Origin: DASQDN01 sp035630195
Lineage (GTDB): Bacteria; Acidobacteriota; Terriglobia; Bryobacterales; Bryobacteraceae
Direction: 5' to 3'
Assembly: GCA_035630195.1 (NCBI GenBank)
Contig: DASQLD010000554.1
Coordinates: 1-22,627, forward strand
DNA: 22,627 nt
The position numbers were made by a program, and so were the translations under genes. The notes beneath the pieces were generated by a model. It was not told the DNA's origin, searched no databases, and saw nothing but the letters and a program-made list of their open reading frames with translations. Positions 16,559 to 22,627 of the stretch are shown one piece after another. The stretch's first letter is position 1; each line of letters begins with the position of its first letter.

Positions 16559-17827
16559 TCAAACGCCGCGCGGTTTTGCCCAGTGCTCGCGATACTCCCG
16601 GGTGACCAGTTTCGCCGCCGAAGCATCTCCACTAACAGAGTTCGCTTTGGCGTCGTACCGAACGTTGTGTCCAGTCCGCGCAATGATGTTGGCCAAGTGG
16701 CAGTGCACTACCGATGTGAATCCTATTTCGATTTCCGCATTCGGGGCTTGCCGGGAGCGCACACAATCGAGGAAGTTTCGTATGTGCCCTTCGTCCTCTC
16801 CCTGGCTCTGTTCGTGCTTTACCAACTTGCCTTTGTTGTCGAAAACTTTGTAGCCCCACAGGCGATCCCATTTCGCGATCTGCACCATGCCATCGCCACC
16901 ATAGATCGCAACGCCGTTTTCCGCGCCTTCCATTCCATAGGGGTTCCAGATTCGAAGCTCAAACTGGAGCATCTTACCTGGATAACGAAAGGTAACGTTC
17001 AAGGTATCCGGCGTCTGCTGATCGTCATCGAAGTAGAGCTTGGCGCCCGCGCCGGCCGCTGACGTTGGGTAATCTACACCAAGCGCCCATCGTGCAATAT
17101 CGATCTGGTGAGCGCCATTATTACCTGCGTCGCCCGTGCCGAAGTTCCAATTCCAATGCCACGTGTAATGAAATCGATTCTCATTGAACGGCATCATCGG
17201 GGCCGGTCCCACCCAAAGATCGTAGTCGACGTCATTTGGTACCGGCGTGTCCGGCTTATGGCCGATATCCTCGCGCCGCTGGACGTCCCAACCCTTCGCC
17301 ATGACTACCTTTCCAATTTTGCCGGAGTGTACGTAATCAATCGCCTGTCGGGTGTTCTCACGGCTTCGGGCTTGGGTTCCATGCTGCACGATGCGCTTGT
17401 GTCGGCGCGCAGCCTCGACGATCAAGCGGCCCTCGCGGAGATTATGGGAGCACGGCTTCTCCAGGTACACGTCCTTGCCGGCGTCACAGGCGAGAATTGC
17501 TGCAGGAGCGTGCCAGTGATCGGGCGTTGCAATGATTACGGCATCGATGGTTTTGTCATCGAACACACGCCGCATGTCGCGTAGTGACTTGGGACGCTTA
17601 CGTCCGGCCTTTTCGATAACATCGGCTGCCGCTGGAATGACTCTGTCGTCCACATCTACGAGGTACTCAATACTGGCATCCGCCGTCTTGGCAAAGCCAC
17701 CCGCCAGTGCGCGGCCACGACCGCGAACTCCGATGATGGCTACGTTGATGCGATCGCTCGGCGCAGCCCGAAGTTTCGTCTTCGCCACCCCGGCGGCGAG
17801 TGTCGGAAGAAAGTAGCGTCGATTCAA
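16559..17827 (-). CDS. Gfo/Idh/MocA-family oxidoreductase with Tat-type signal
   Basis: This is a 422-residue NAD(P)-binding oxidoreductase. After an N-terminal MNRRYFLPTLAAGVA (twin-arginine-like signal), the Rossmann fold starts at INVAIIGVRGRGRALAG (about 27-43), with LVDVDD at the end of strand 2. The catalytic EKPCSHNLREG has Lys124, and NNGAHQIDIARWALG (about 236-250) carries the His/Asp pair typical of the family. WHWNWNFGTGDAGNN is typical of the Tat-exported acidobacterial and planctomycete subgroup. Substrates in the family are sugars, sugar alcohols or glycosides; some members also act on apiose, but specificity cannot be read here. A longer frame reaches 18064, but it runs through the promoter region. 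TTG at 17827, with GGAG five bases upstream, gives the correct N-terminus. It is the first gene of the minus-strand operon and is divergent from the IclR regulator. Confidence 0.9.
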   Translation of the reverse strand: MNRRYFLPTLAAGVAKTKLRAAPSDRINVAIIGVRGRGRALAGGFAKTADASIEYLVDVDDRVIPAAADVIEKAGRKRPKSLRDMRRVFDDKTIDAVIIATPDHWHAPAAILACDAGKDVYLEKPCSHNLREGRLIVEAARRHKRIVQHGTQARSRENTRQAIDYVHSGKIGKVVMAKGWDVQRREDIGHKPDTPVPNDVDYDLWVGPAPMMPFNENRFHYTWHWNWNFGTGDAGNNGAHQIDIARWALGVDYPTSAAGAGAKLYFDDDQQTPDTLNVTFRYPGKMLQFELRIWNPYGMEGAENGVAIYGGDGMVQIAKWDRLWGYKVFDNKGKLVKHEQSQGEDEGHIRNFLDCVRSRQAPNAEIEIGFTSVVHCHLANIIARTGHNVRYDAKANSVSGDASAAKLVTREYREHWAKPRGV

Positions 17828-17832
17828 GAGGT

Positions 17833-17836
17833 CTCC
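17833..17836 (-). promoter_or_regulatory. Ribosome-binding site deciding a TTG start (Gfo/Idh gene)
   Basis: GGAG sits five bases before TTG at 17827 and directly abuts the operator-like palindrome at 17837-17849. A protein bound there would sit over the extreme 5' end of the gene. Confidence 0.7.
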
Positions 17837-17849
17837 TTCGGATTCCGAA
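17837..17849. promoter_or_regulatory. Operator-like palindrome, copy 1 (TTCGGATTCCGAA)
   Basis: A perfect 6-bp-arm inverted repeat, TTCGGA-T-TCCGAA, lies in the predicted 5' untranslated region of the Gfo operon, just upstream of its ribosome-binding site. It is part of a 16-base stretch (17836-17851) repeated exactly at 17957-17972. A half-site, TTCGGAT, follows at 17856-17862. With one central base it cannot make an RNA hairpin, so a DNA-binding site for a dimeric regulator is the best reading. The adjacent IclR protein is the natural candidate. Confidence 0.75.
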
Positions 17850-17855
17850 AAGTAC

Positions 17856-17862
17856 TTCGGAT
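17856..17862. promoter_or_regulatory. Operator half-site (TTCGGAT)
   Basis: CTTCGGAT at 17855-17862 repeats the first eight bases of the palindromic element, 19 bp from copy 1, but the second arm (ATC) is degenerate. It lies between the predicted transcription start of the Gfo operon and copy 1, consistent with a weaker adjacent binding site. Confidence 0.45.
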
Positions 17863-17879
17863 ATCTGGCGATAGAGAAA

Positions 17880-17908
17880 ACATTATCACTGCGTTGCGTG
17901 GCAGTCAA
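17880..17908 (-). promoter_or_regulatory. Sigma-70-type promoter of the Gfo-TonB-GH140 operon
   Basis: On the minus strand, TTGACT (-35, 17908-17903) and TAATGT (-10, 17885-17880) are separated by exactly 17 bases. Transcription would start near 17873, leaving a leader of about 46 bases that contains the half-site and palindrome copy 1. The inverted repeat at 17912-17935 lies directly upstream of the -35. Confidence 0.65.
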
Positions 17909-17911
17909 GGG

Positions 17912-17935
17912 CTGTACAACAATCGAGTTGTGCAG
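17912..17935. promoter_or_regulatory. Inverted repeat upstream of the operon -35 box
   Basis: CTGTACAAC (17912-17920) and GTTGTGCAG (17927-17935) are complementary over nine positions with one G-T pair and a six-base spacer AATCGA. Counted from the predicted operon start it covers about -39 to -62, a typical activator position. It also lies in the leader or promoter of the divergent IclR gene, where it could form an RNA stem. Its sequence is unrelated to the TTCGGATTCCGAA element. Confidence 0.5.
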
Positions 17936-17949
17936 TACCATGTCTTTCG

Positions 17950-18783
17950 ATGGTTGCTTCGGATTCCGAAAAAACAGGGGACCCCTCAAAGAGCATGGTG
18001 ATGTCCCTAGCCAAGGGATTTCGGGTGCTCGAAATCTTCGATGCGCAGGAACCCGAATTGACACTCTCGCAAATTGCTTCCCGGGCGGAACTGGATTCGG
18101 GAACCACCTTTCGACTCGTTAAGACGCTAGTGATGCTTGGCTATCTGCATCCGGCCGAGCAGAAAAGATACAGGCTTGGACTGAAGGTCCTCGATCTCGG
18201 TTTCAATGCCTTTGGACGAATGGAGTTACATGCCATCGCACGGCCGATCTTACGGTCTTTGGTAGGAACTATCAATGAGGCTGCGAGTATTGCCGTATTA
18301 GATGGTCCAGAACTCGTCTATGTCGAGCGATTGCAAATGCCTCTTGGAAGGTTAGGTATCACACAGCGTGTTGGCGCGAGAGTTCCAGCGTACTGTACGG
18401 CTGTCGGACACGCGATTCTCGCGTATTTGCCTCTCGAAGAGCGCCTGCAAATACTCAACGCAAAAGAACGAGTGAAGTTGACTCCGAACACTCCGATATC
18501 CATATCCGAAATTGAGTCCCGACTGGAGAAGGTTCGGACTCTCGGCTACGCATTATCTGATCAGGACACAGTCATAGGGGTTCGTGTGGTTGCGGCTCCG
18601 ATTTTCGATCCCGATCAACGCTCCTGGGCGGCAATCAGCGCGGCCGCTCCCTGGATGGCGTGTTCATTGCAGGAGTTTGTCGACCATACTGCCCCCGCTG
18701 TCATGAAAGCCGCTCAGCAACTGACAAAGGTTTCGATGATATCGGGATCGTCAGGCCTGATTGCAGGAAGGAAAGGCGCCTGA
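17950..18783 (+). CDS. IclR-family transcriptional regulator
   Basis: This 277-residue protein has an N-terminal winged helix-turn-helix (about 17-75): SLAKGFRVLEIFDAQEPELT, then LSQIASRAELDSGTTFRLVK and YRLGLKVLDLG. The ligand-binding IclR domain (about 88-260) contains LVYVERLQMPLGRLGITQRV, VPAYCTAVGHAILAYLPLEE and GVRVVAAPIFD. IclR proteins sense small carbon compounds and act as repressors or activators of neighbouring catabolic genes. It is divergent from the Gfo operon and directly followed by a dehydrogenase gene, so it probably controls both. The start is uncertain: ATG 17950 has no good ribosome-binding site and places the second palindrome copy inside codons 3-7, whereas ATG 17998 would leave that copy in the upstream region and still keep the whole helix-turn-helix. 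Confidence 0.92.
   Translation: MVASDSEKTGDPSKSMVMSLAKGFRVLEIFDAQEPELTLSQIASRAELDSGTTFRLVKTLVMLGYLHPAEQKRYRLGLKVLDLGFNAFGRMELHAIARPILRSLVGTINEAASIAVLDGPELVYVERLQMPLGRLGITQRVGARVPAYCTAVGHAILAYLPLEERLQILNAKERVKLTPNTPISISEIESRLEKVRTLGYALSDQDTVIGVRVVAAPIFDPDQRSWAAISAAAPWMACSLQEFVDHTAPAVMKAAQQLTKVSMISGSSGLIAGRKGA
17958..17970. promoter_or_regulatory. Operator-like palindrome, copy 2 (TTCGGATTCCGAA)
   Basis: An exact second copy of the palindrome, within an identical 16-base stretch at 17957-17972, lies 121 bp from copy 1 and at the very beginning of the IclR gene. Two identical sites flanking the divergent promoters would allow autoregulation and joint control, perhaps by looping. Confidence 0.75.
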
Positions 18784-19650
18784 ATGGACCGAATTGGGAT
18801 CATCGGTGTTGGCCTTGTTGGTACCGCATTGGCTGAGCGTTTGGTCGCCGCCGACTACCACGTCATTGGGTTCGATCTACGCACAGAACAGATGACAGAA
18901 CTGATACGCATTGGCGGCGAGGCAGCTTGTTGCGCGGCTGATGTTGCTGCAAATTGTGCGCGAATTCTCTTAAGCCTTCCTACTTCGGAAATAGCCGGCT
19001 CGGTGTTAGCCGAAATTCTCCACAAGCTGCCGAGTCGGGCCATTGTCATTGATACAACTACGGGTGCTCCCGAAGATGCAGTACAGTTCGGATCAATGTT
19101 GAAACAAGCAGGTTTCGAATACTTGGATGCGACGATTGGCGGTTCCAGCCGGCAAGTACGAATAGGCGAAGCAATCTTCCTTTGTGGTGGGTCGCAAGAT
19201 GGCTTCGCCCGATGTGAAGACTTGTGGAAGCACTGCTGCAAGACAGCACACCATGTGGGGCCAGTCGGCAGTGGCGCTCGCATGAAGCTTGTGATGAATT
19301 TGGTGCTCGGCTTGAATCGCGCTGTATTGGCGGAAGGTTTGGAGTTCGCGAGAGCTTCGGGCATCGATCCTCATATTGCGCTCGAGATCTTAAAGACCAG
19401 CCCTGCTTATTCTCGCGCAATGGATACCAAGGGCCTGCGCATGCTTAACGAAGAATTTGAGCCCGAGGCTCGACTATCGCAGCACTTGAAAGACGTGCTT
19501 CTGATACTGGCTTCCGGTGTACAATTCGATGCACGACTACCGCTATCAGAAGCTCATCGCCAGTTGCTTGAGGACGCGGTGGAGGCGGGCTATGGCGCAG
19601 CCGATAATAGTGCGGTGATCAAGGCTTTTCAGAAAAGCAGTACAATCTGA
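18784..19650 (+). CDS. Beta-hydroxyacid dehydrogenase (3-hydroxyisobutyrate / tartronate-semialdehyde reductase family)
   Basis: This 288-residue cytoplasmic NAD(P)-dependent dehydrogenase begins with the Rossmann motif RIGIIGVGLVGTALAERL (3-20). Asp31 at the end of strand 2 (VIGFDLR) favours NAD(H). DATIGGSSRQVRIG (about 115-128) stands at the usual substrate-binding motif, and VGSGARMKLVMNLVLG contains Lys168, the family's catalytic lysine, with Asn172. The C-terminal helical domain is complete (RLSQHLKDVLLIL). Relatives act on 3-hydroxyisobutyrate, tartronate semialdehyde, threonate and other short hydroxyacids; the substrate here is unknown. The ATG follows the IclR stop codon with no gap, preceded by an AAGGAAAGG region, so the two genes form one unit. 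The role is likely oxidation or reduction of a catabolic intermediate from the divergent operon's sugar. Confidence 0.87.
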   Translation: MDRIGIIGVGLVGTALAERLVAADYHVIGFDLRTEQMTELIRIGGEAACCAADVAANCARILLSLPTSEIAGSVLAEILHKLPSRAIVIDTTTGAPEDAVQFGSMLKQAGFEYLDATIGGSSRQVRIGEAIFLCGGSQDGFARCEDLWKHCCKTAHHVGPVGSGARMKLVMNLVLGLNRAVLAEGLEFARASGIDPHIALEILKTSPAYSRAMDTKGLRMLNEEFEPEARLSQHLKDVLLILASGVQFDARLPLSEAHRQLLEDAVEAGYGAADNSAVIKAFQKSSTI

Positions 19651-19733
19651 AAATCGTTCGGGTCCGTGAATTTGCGCGGAAACACCATTAGCTGGCTAGA
19701 CTTGCGAGCCACTTCAATGACATAATTCCGCTC

Positions 19734-19738
19734 GGGAG
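19734..19738 (+). promoter_or_regulatory. Ribosome-binding site of the second TonB receptor
   Basis: GGGAG lies five bases before ATG at 19744. The 93-base gap from the dehydrogenase stop holds no clear promoter; a CATAAT at 19720-19725 could be a -10 box but lacks a convincing -35. Confidence 0.55.
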
Positions 19739-19743
19739 TTGTC

Positions 19744-22627
19744 ATGTCAGCTAAAAACTGGTTTGTATTTTCGGTTGCAGTTCTTGCCGTCATTCTCTGG
19801 CCGCTCCACGCTCAAACGACAACCGGCCAGATCAGTGGCGCGGTGGTTGATACTTCCGGCCAAGTCGTCGTCGGAGCCCGTATCACTCTTCGTCACGAAG
19901 GAACGCGTGATACTCGTCAAACGACAACCAATGACTCTGGCGCCTTCGTCTTTACGACGCTCGTTCCCGCCACCTATTCCCTAAGGATCGAGAATCCCGG
20001 CTTCGCCACTACAGAGCGTACCGGTATCGTGGTTACTGCCAATGAACGACGCGCTTTGGGCGATCTCGAGTTAAAGGTTGGCTCCGTATCGGAGTCCATC
20101 TCGGTCCGGGCCGAAAACGTGCAAATACAAACCAGCAGCGCGGAGAATTCTGAACTCCTGTCCACGCGCCAGATGGAACAGCTGCAATCCAAAGGTCGCG
20201 ACATTGTGGCGCTTCTTCGAGTGATGCCCGGTGTCAGCGCGTCCAGTGATAATGCGGCTCTCGGAGATACGTTCGGCACCGCAACTCCGAACATCAGCGG
20301 TACGCGGAACCGCATGAATACTTTCACGCTCGATGGTCAGACAGGTTCCGATGCCGACCTCGTCGATCGTTTCAATGGCGCCACCAGCATGGACGCCGTC
20401 GCCGAGGTCAAGGTCCTCCTGAATAACTATCAGGCCGAATATGGCAGGAATGCCGGTGGTTTCGTCAACATCGTTTCCAAATCCGGCACCCGCGACTTTC
20501 ACGGCAGCGCCTACTGGTTCAAACGTCACGAACAGTTCAACGCCAACGATTTCTTCAACAACCGGCGAGGACAGCCGAATCCGCTATATAGATACAACAC
20601 GTTCGGCGGCACGATCGGCGGACCGGTTTTCATTCCGAAAGTCTTCAATCGGAATCGCGACAAGCTCTTCTTTTTCTATTCTCGTGAGGACTGGCGCATC
20701 TTTGAACCTCGAACGCCGCGCACCGTCACCGTACCTACCGATCTGGAACGCGCCGGAGACTTTTCGCAGAGCCGCATCAACAACCAACCGGTCCTACTCC
20801 GCGATCCTACTCTCAATCTTCCTTGTACAGCCACGAATCTTAGTGGTTGCTTTCCCGGACACGTCATCCCGGCTTCCCGTCTGAACCGCAGTGGGCAGGC
20901 GATTCTCAACCTGTTCCCGAAACCCAATTTCTTTGACAACAACGTCTCGGGCGGCAATTACAATTATGTCTTTCAGGAAATCACCGAGCATCCGAAGAAG
21001 CAGAACATGCTCAAGGTAGATTTCACGCCGACAGATAATGACCGCATCGCTTTTCGCGGCCGGACATGGTGGGCAGATCGCCGTGGCTACGAGGGTTTAG
21101 CCGCTTTCAACTCGAACTGGAATCAGCTCCATCACCACTATCTCTTCACGGAAGACTCGGTCATGGCCTCATACACCCGCGTTTTCACTCCTGCTCTGGT
21201 GAACGAGTTTAATGGCAGCTACCGTGTTCTCGGTGAGATTGGCGCCGCAACTTCCCCGACCAACTTTGATCCGGTGCTGCGAGATAAGACGGGTCTTGCG
21301 GGGCTGGGCCAACTTTACCCCCAGGGCAATCCGCTCAATATCATTCCGCAGGCAAGCTTCGGAGGAATTCCTAACGCAGTTAACGTCACTTATGACGACC
21401 GTCTTCCCATTGATGCAGGTGACGAGCGCTACATCTTCCTCGATAATCTCTCGTACACTCGCGGCGGCCACACGATGAAATTCGGCTTTTACTTCGAAAG
21501 AAACTTCGCTTCTGAGGGCCCACGTACGCTGTTTGGCGGCAGTTTCGCATTCGATGCTGACGCCAACAATCCGCTCAATACCAACAACGCTTTTGCGAAT
21601 GCTGCGTTAGGCGTGTTTCGCACTTATACGGAAGGCAGTAACCGCACAACTGCTCGTAATGTCATGGACCTCTTTGAATGGTTTGCACAGGACCAATGGA
21701 AGGTCAGTCGTCGCTTCACGTTGGACTATGGCTTGCGCTTCTCCCGAGCGACGCCATATCGCTTCCCCGAAGGGGATGCCGCTGCGTTCGTCCTCGACCG
21801 CTACGACAGCTCCAAAGCTCCTACCCTCTATCAGTCCGCGCTTAACCCCGCCGGCCAGCGTTCTTCTTTGAATCCGATAACTGGCGCGTATGGGCCAGCC
21901 GTTTTAATTGGGGCCTATGTGCCGAATACCGGCGATCCTACCAACGGCATGGTCACTGCTCAGGAGGAGCGTTATCGCGACGGGTTTACCCGCCAGCAGC
22001 CCATCCAACTCGGTCCTCGGGTCGGGTTCGCATGGGACGTCTTTGGAGACAACAAGACCGCCTTCCGGGCTCATTACGCGATCACGAAGAACATGATCCC
22101 TTCGTCCGGCCTGATTTCCGGCGCTGCAAACGGCAATCCTCCAAACCAGTTCCGGCCGCAAATGTTCTACGGGACTTTGGACACCTTTGTCAATTCAACC
22201 GGCGTTCTCTTCCCAAGCAATATAACCGCTTTCGAATGGGACCAAAAGGTTCCCACTGTGCAGTCGTGGACGCTGGCAATACAACGCGACATCGGCAGCT
22301 CAACGCTAGTCGACCTTTCCTACGTCGGGAATGCAGCTCGGCATCTAAGTCAGCAACGCGACATTAACACCGTTCCGTATGGAGCGCGCTTTCTCCCGCA
22401 GAACGCCGATCCCGCTAATCCGTCGACGCCGCTCAGCGATAACTTCTTTCGACCTTATCCTGGTCACGCTAGCCTGAACTACCGGGAGTATTCAGGGATT
22501 TCCAACTATCACGCGTTGCAGGCCTCTGTGAACCGTCGCTTTCAAGCCGGGTTTCAATTCGGAGTGTCTTATACGTGGTCAAAAGCAATGGACTTCACCA
22601 GCGGGGACAACGGTCAGGTCCCGGTTT
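19744..22627 (+). CDS. Second Oar-type TonB-dependent receptor, 3' end outside the window
   Basis: The frame is open from ATG 19744 to the window edge (961 codons). It has a signal peptide (about 1-24, ending WPLHAQ) and then a carboxypeptidase-regulatory-like domain (TTGQISGAVVDTSGQVVVGA ... GAFVFTTLVPATYSLRIENP). The plug has MEQLQSKGRDIVALLRVMPG, NTFTLDGQTGSDADLVDRFN and EYGRNAGGFVNIVSKSGTRD. The barrel includes YNTFGGTIGGPVFIPK, KLFFFYSREDWRIF and RVGFAWDVFGDNKTAFRAHY, and near the edge VSYTWSKAMDFTSGD, which normally lies within about 200-250 residues of the C-terminus. It is clearly different from the first receptor in the window. It may belong to the same nutrient-uptake locus, since it follows the dehydrogenase on the same strand, but its own promoter cannot be excluded. 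Confidence 0.93.
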   Translation, partial: MSAKNWFVFSVAVLAVILWPLHAQTTTGQISGAVVDTSGQVVVGARITLRHEGTRDTRQTTTNDSGAFVFTTLVPATYSLRIENPGFATTERTGIVVTANERRALGDLELKVGSVSESISVRAENVQIQTSSAENSELLSTRQMEQLQSKGRDIVALLRVMPGVSASSDNAALGDTFGTATPNISGTRNRMNTFTLDGQTGSDADLVDRFNGATSMDAVAEVKVLLNNYQAEYGRNAGGFVNIVSKSGTRDFHGSAYWFKRHEQFNANDFFNNRRGQPNPLYRYNTFGGTIGGPVFIPKVFNRNRDKLFFFYSREDWRIFEPRTPRTVTVPTDLERAGDFSQSRINNQPVLLRDPTLNLPCTATNLSGCFPGHVIPASRLNRSGQAILNLFPKPNFFDNNVSGGNYNYVFQEITEHPKKQNMLKVDFTPTDNDRIAFRGRTWWADRRGYEGLAAFNSNWNQLHHHYLFTEDSVMASYTRVFTPALVNEFNGSYRVLGEIGAATSPTNFDPVLRDKTGLAGLGQLYPQGNPLNIIPQASFGGIPNAVNVTYDDRLPIDAGDERYIFLDNLSYTRGGHTMKFGFYFERNFASEGPRTLFGGSFAFDADANNPLNTNNAFANAALGVFRTYTEGSNRTTARNVMDLFEWFAQDQWKVSRRFTLDYGLRFSRATPYRFPEGDAAAFVLDRYDSSKAPTLYQSALNPAGQRSSLNPITGAYGPAVLIGAYVPNTGDPTNGMVTAQEERYRDGFTRQQPIQLGPRVGFAWDVFGDNKTAFRAHYAITKNMIPSSGLISGAANGNPPNQFRPQMFYGTLDTFVNSTGVLFPSNITAFEWDQKVPTVQSWTLAIQRDIGSSTLVDLSYVGNAARHLSQQRDINTVPYGARFLPQNADPANPSTPLSDNFFRPYPGHASLNYREYSGISNYHALQASVNRRFQAGFQFGVSYTWSKAMDFTSGDNGQVPV

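Noticed and set aside
16527..16562. TTG start for the TonB receptor at 16562
   Set aside because: ATG 16526 with a perfect AGGAGG and the start of the signal peptide is far better.
17828..18064. N-terminal extension of the Gfo/Idh frame to ATG 18064
   Set aside because: It would cover the operon promoter, the operator sites and the start of the IclR gene; TTG 17827 has a good ribosome-binding site and begins the Tat-like signal.

Overview
This window most likely comes from the chromosome of an Acidobacteriota bacterium, probably from the Bryobacterales/'Solibacter' neighbourhood. I infer this from the two Oar-type TonB-dependent receptors (N-terminal carboxypeptidase-regulatory-like domain plus a very long barrel), a DUF6807 ('PmoA-like') protein, a GH140-type DUF4038 hydrolase, a Tat-type Gfo/Idh/MocA oxidoreductase, and frequent TTG starts. 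No rRNA, tRNA, CRISPR array, insertion sequence or prophage gene is visible. There is no RubisCO or carboxysome gene, so nothing in the window points to autotrophy.

Left part (1-9112), an inorganic-carbon module. On the minus strand lie dabA (5920-3071), dabB (3058-1697) and a second complex-I antiporter-like membrane subunit (1704-331). A membrane sensor protein, cut by the window edge, follows (251-1). DabA has its complete zinc-site signature, and DabB has the NuoL-type ionisable channel residues. The second antiporter-like subunit has lost most of those residues. Divergent from dabA, on the plus strand, are a SulP (SLC26-type) anion transporter with a STAS tail (6138-7781) and, overlapping its stop codon, an alginate-export-family outer-membrane barrel (7781-9112). 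The 217-base divergent spacer is full of small hairpins. The whole could be a dissolved-inorganic-carbon uptake locus covering inner and outer membranes, but the linkage is inferred from gene order only.

Middle (9113-9751): about 640 bases between convergent genes with no credible gene, only weak hairpins.

Right part (9752-19650), a carbohydrate-utilisation locus. A five-gene minus-strand operon runs Gfo/Idh/MocA oxidoreductase, TonB-dependent receptor, GH140-type hydrolase, SSS symporter, DUF6807 protein. Spacing is short and the last three genes overlap. Divergent from it are an IclR regulator and, directly after its stop codon, a 3-hydroxyisobutyrate/tartronate-semialdehyde-reductase-family dehydrogenase. 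The divergent control region (17828-17957) holds a good sigma-70-type promoter for the operon, two exact copies of a 16-base element containing the palindrome TTCGGATTCCGAA (121 bp apart), a nearby half-site, and a separate inverted repeat just upstream of the -35 box. Together these look like a complete IclR operator layout.

Right edge (19744-22627): the start of a second, different Oar-type TonB-dependent receptor on the plus strand, truncated by the window end.

The two points most worth a second look are the three-gene DAB-like complex with a degenerate second antiporter subunit plus its SulP/outer-membrane partner, and the repeated palindrome of the IclR-controlled locus.
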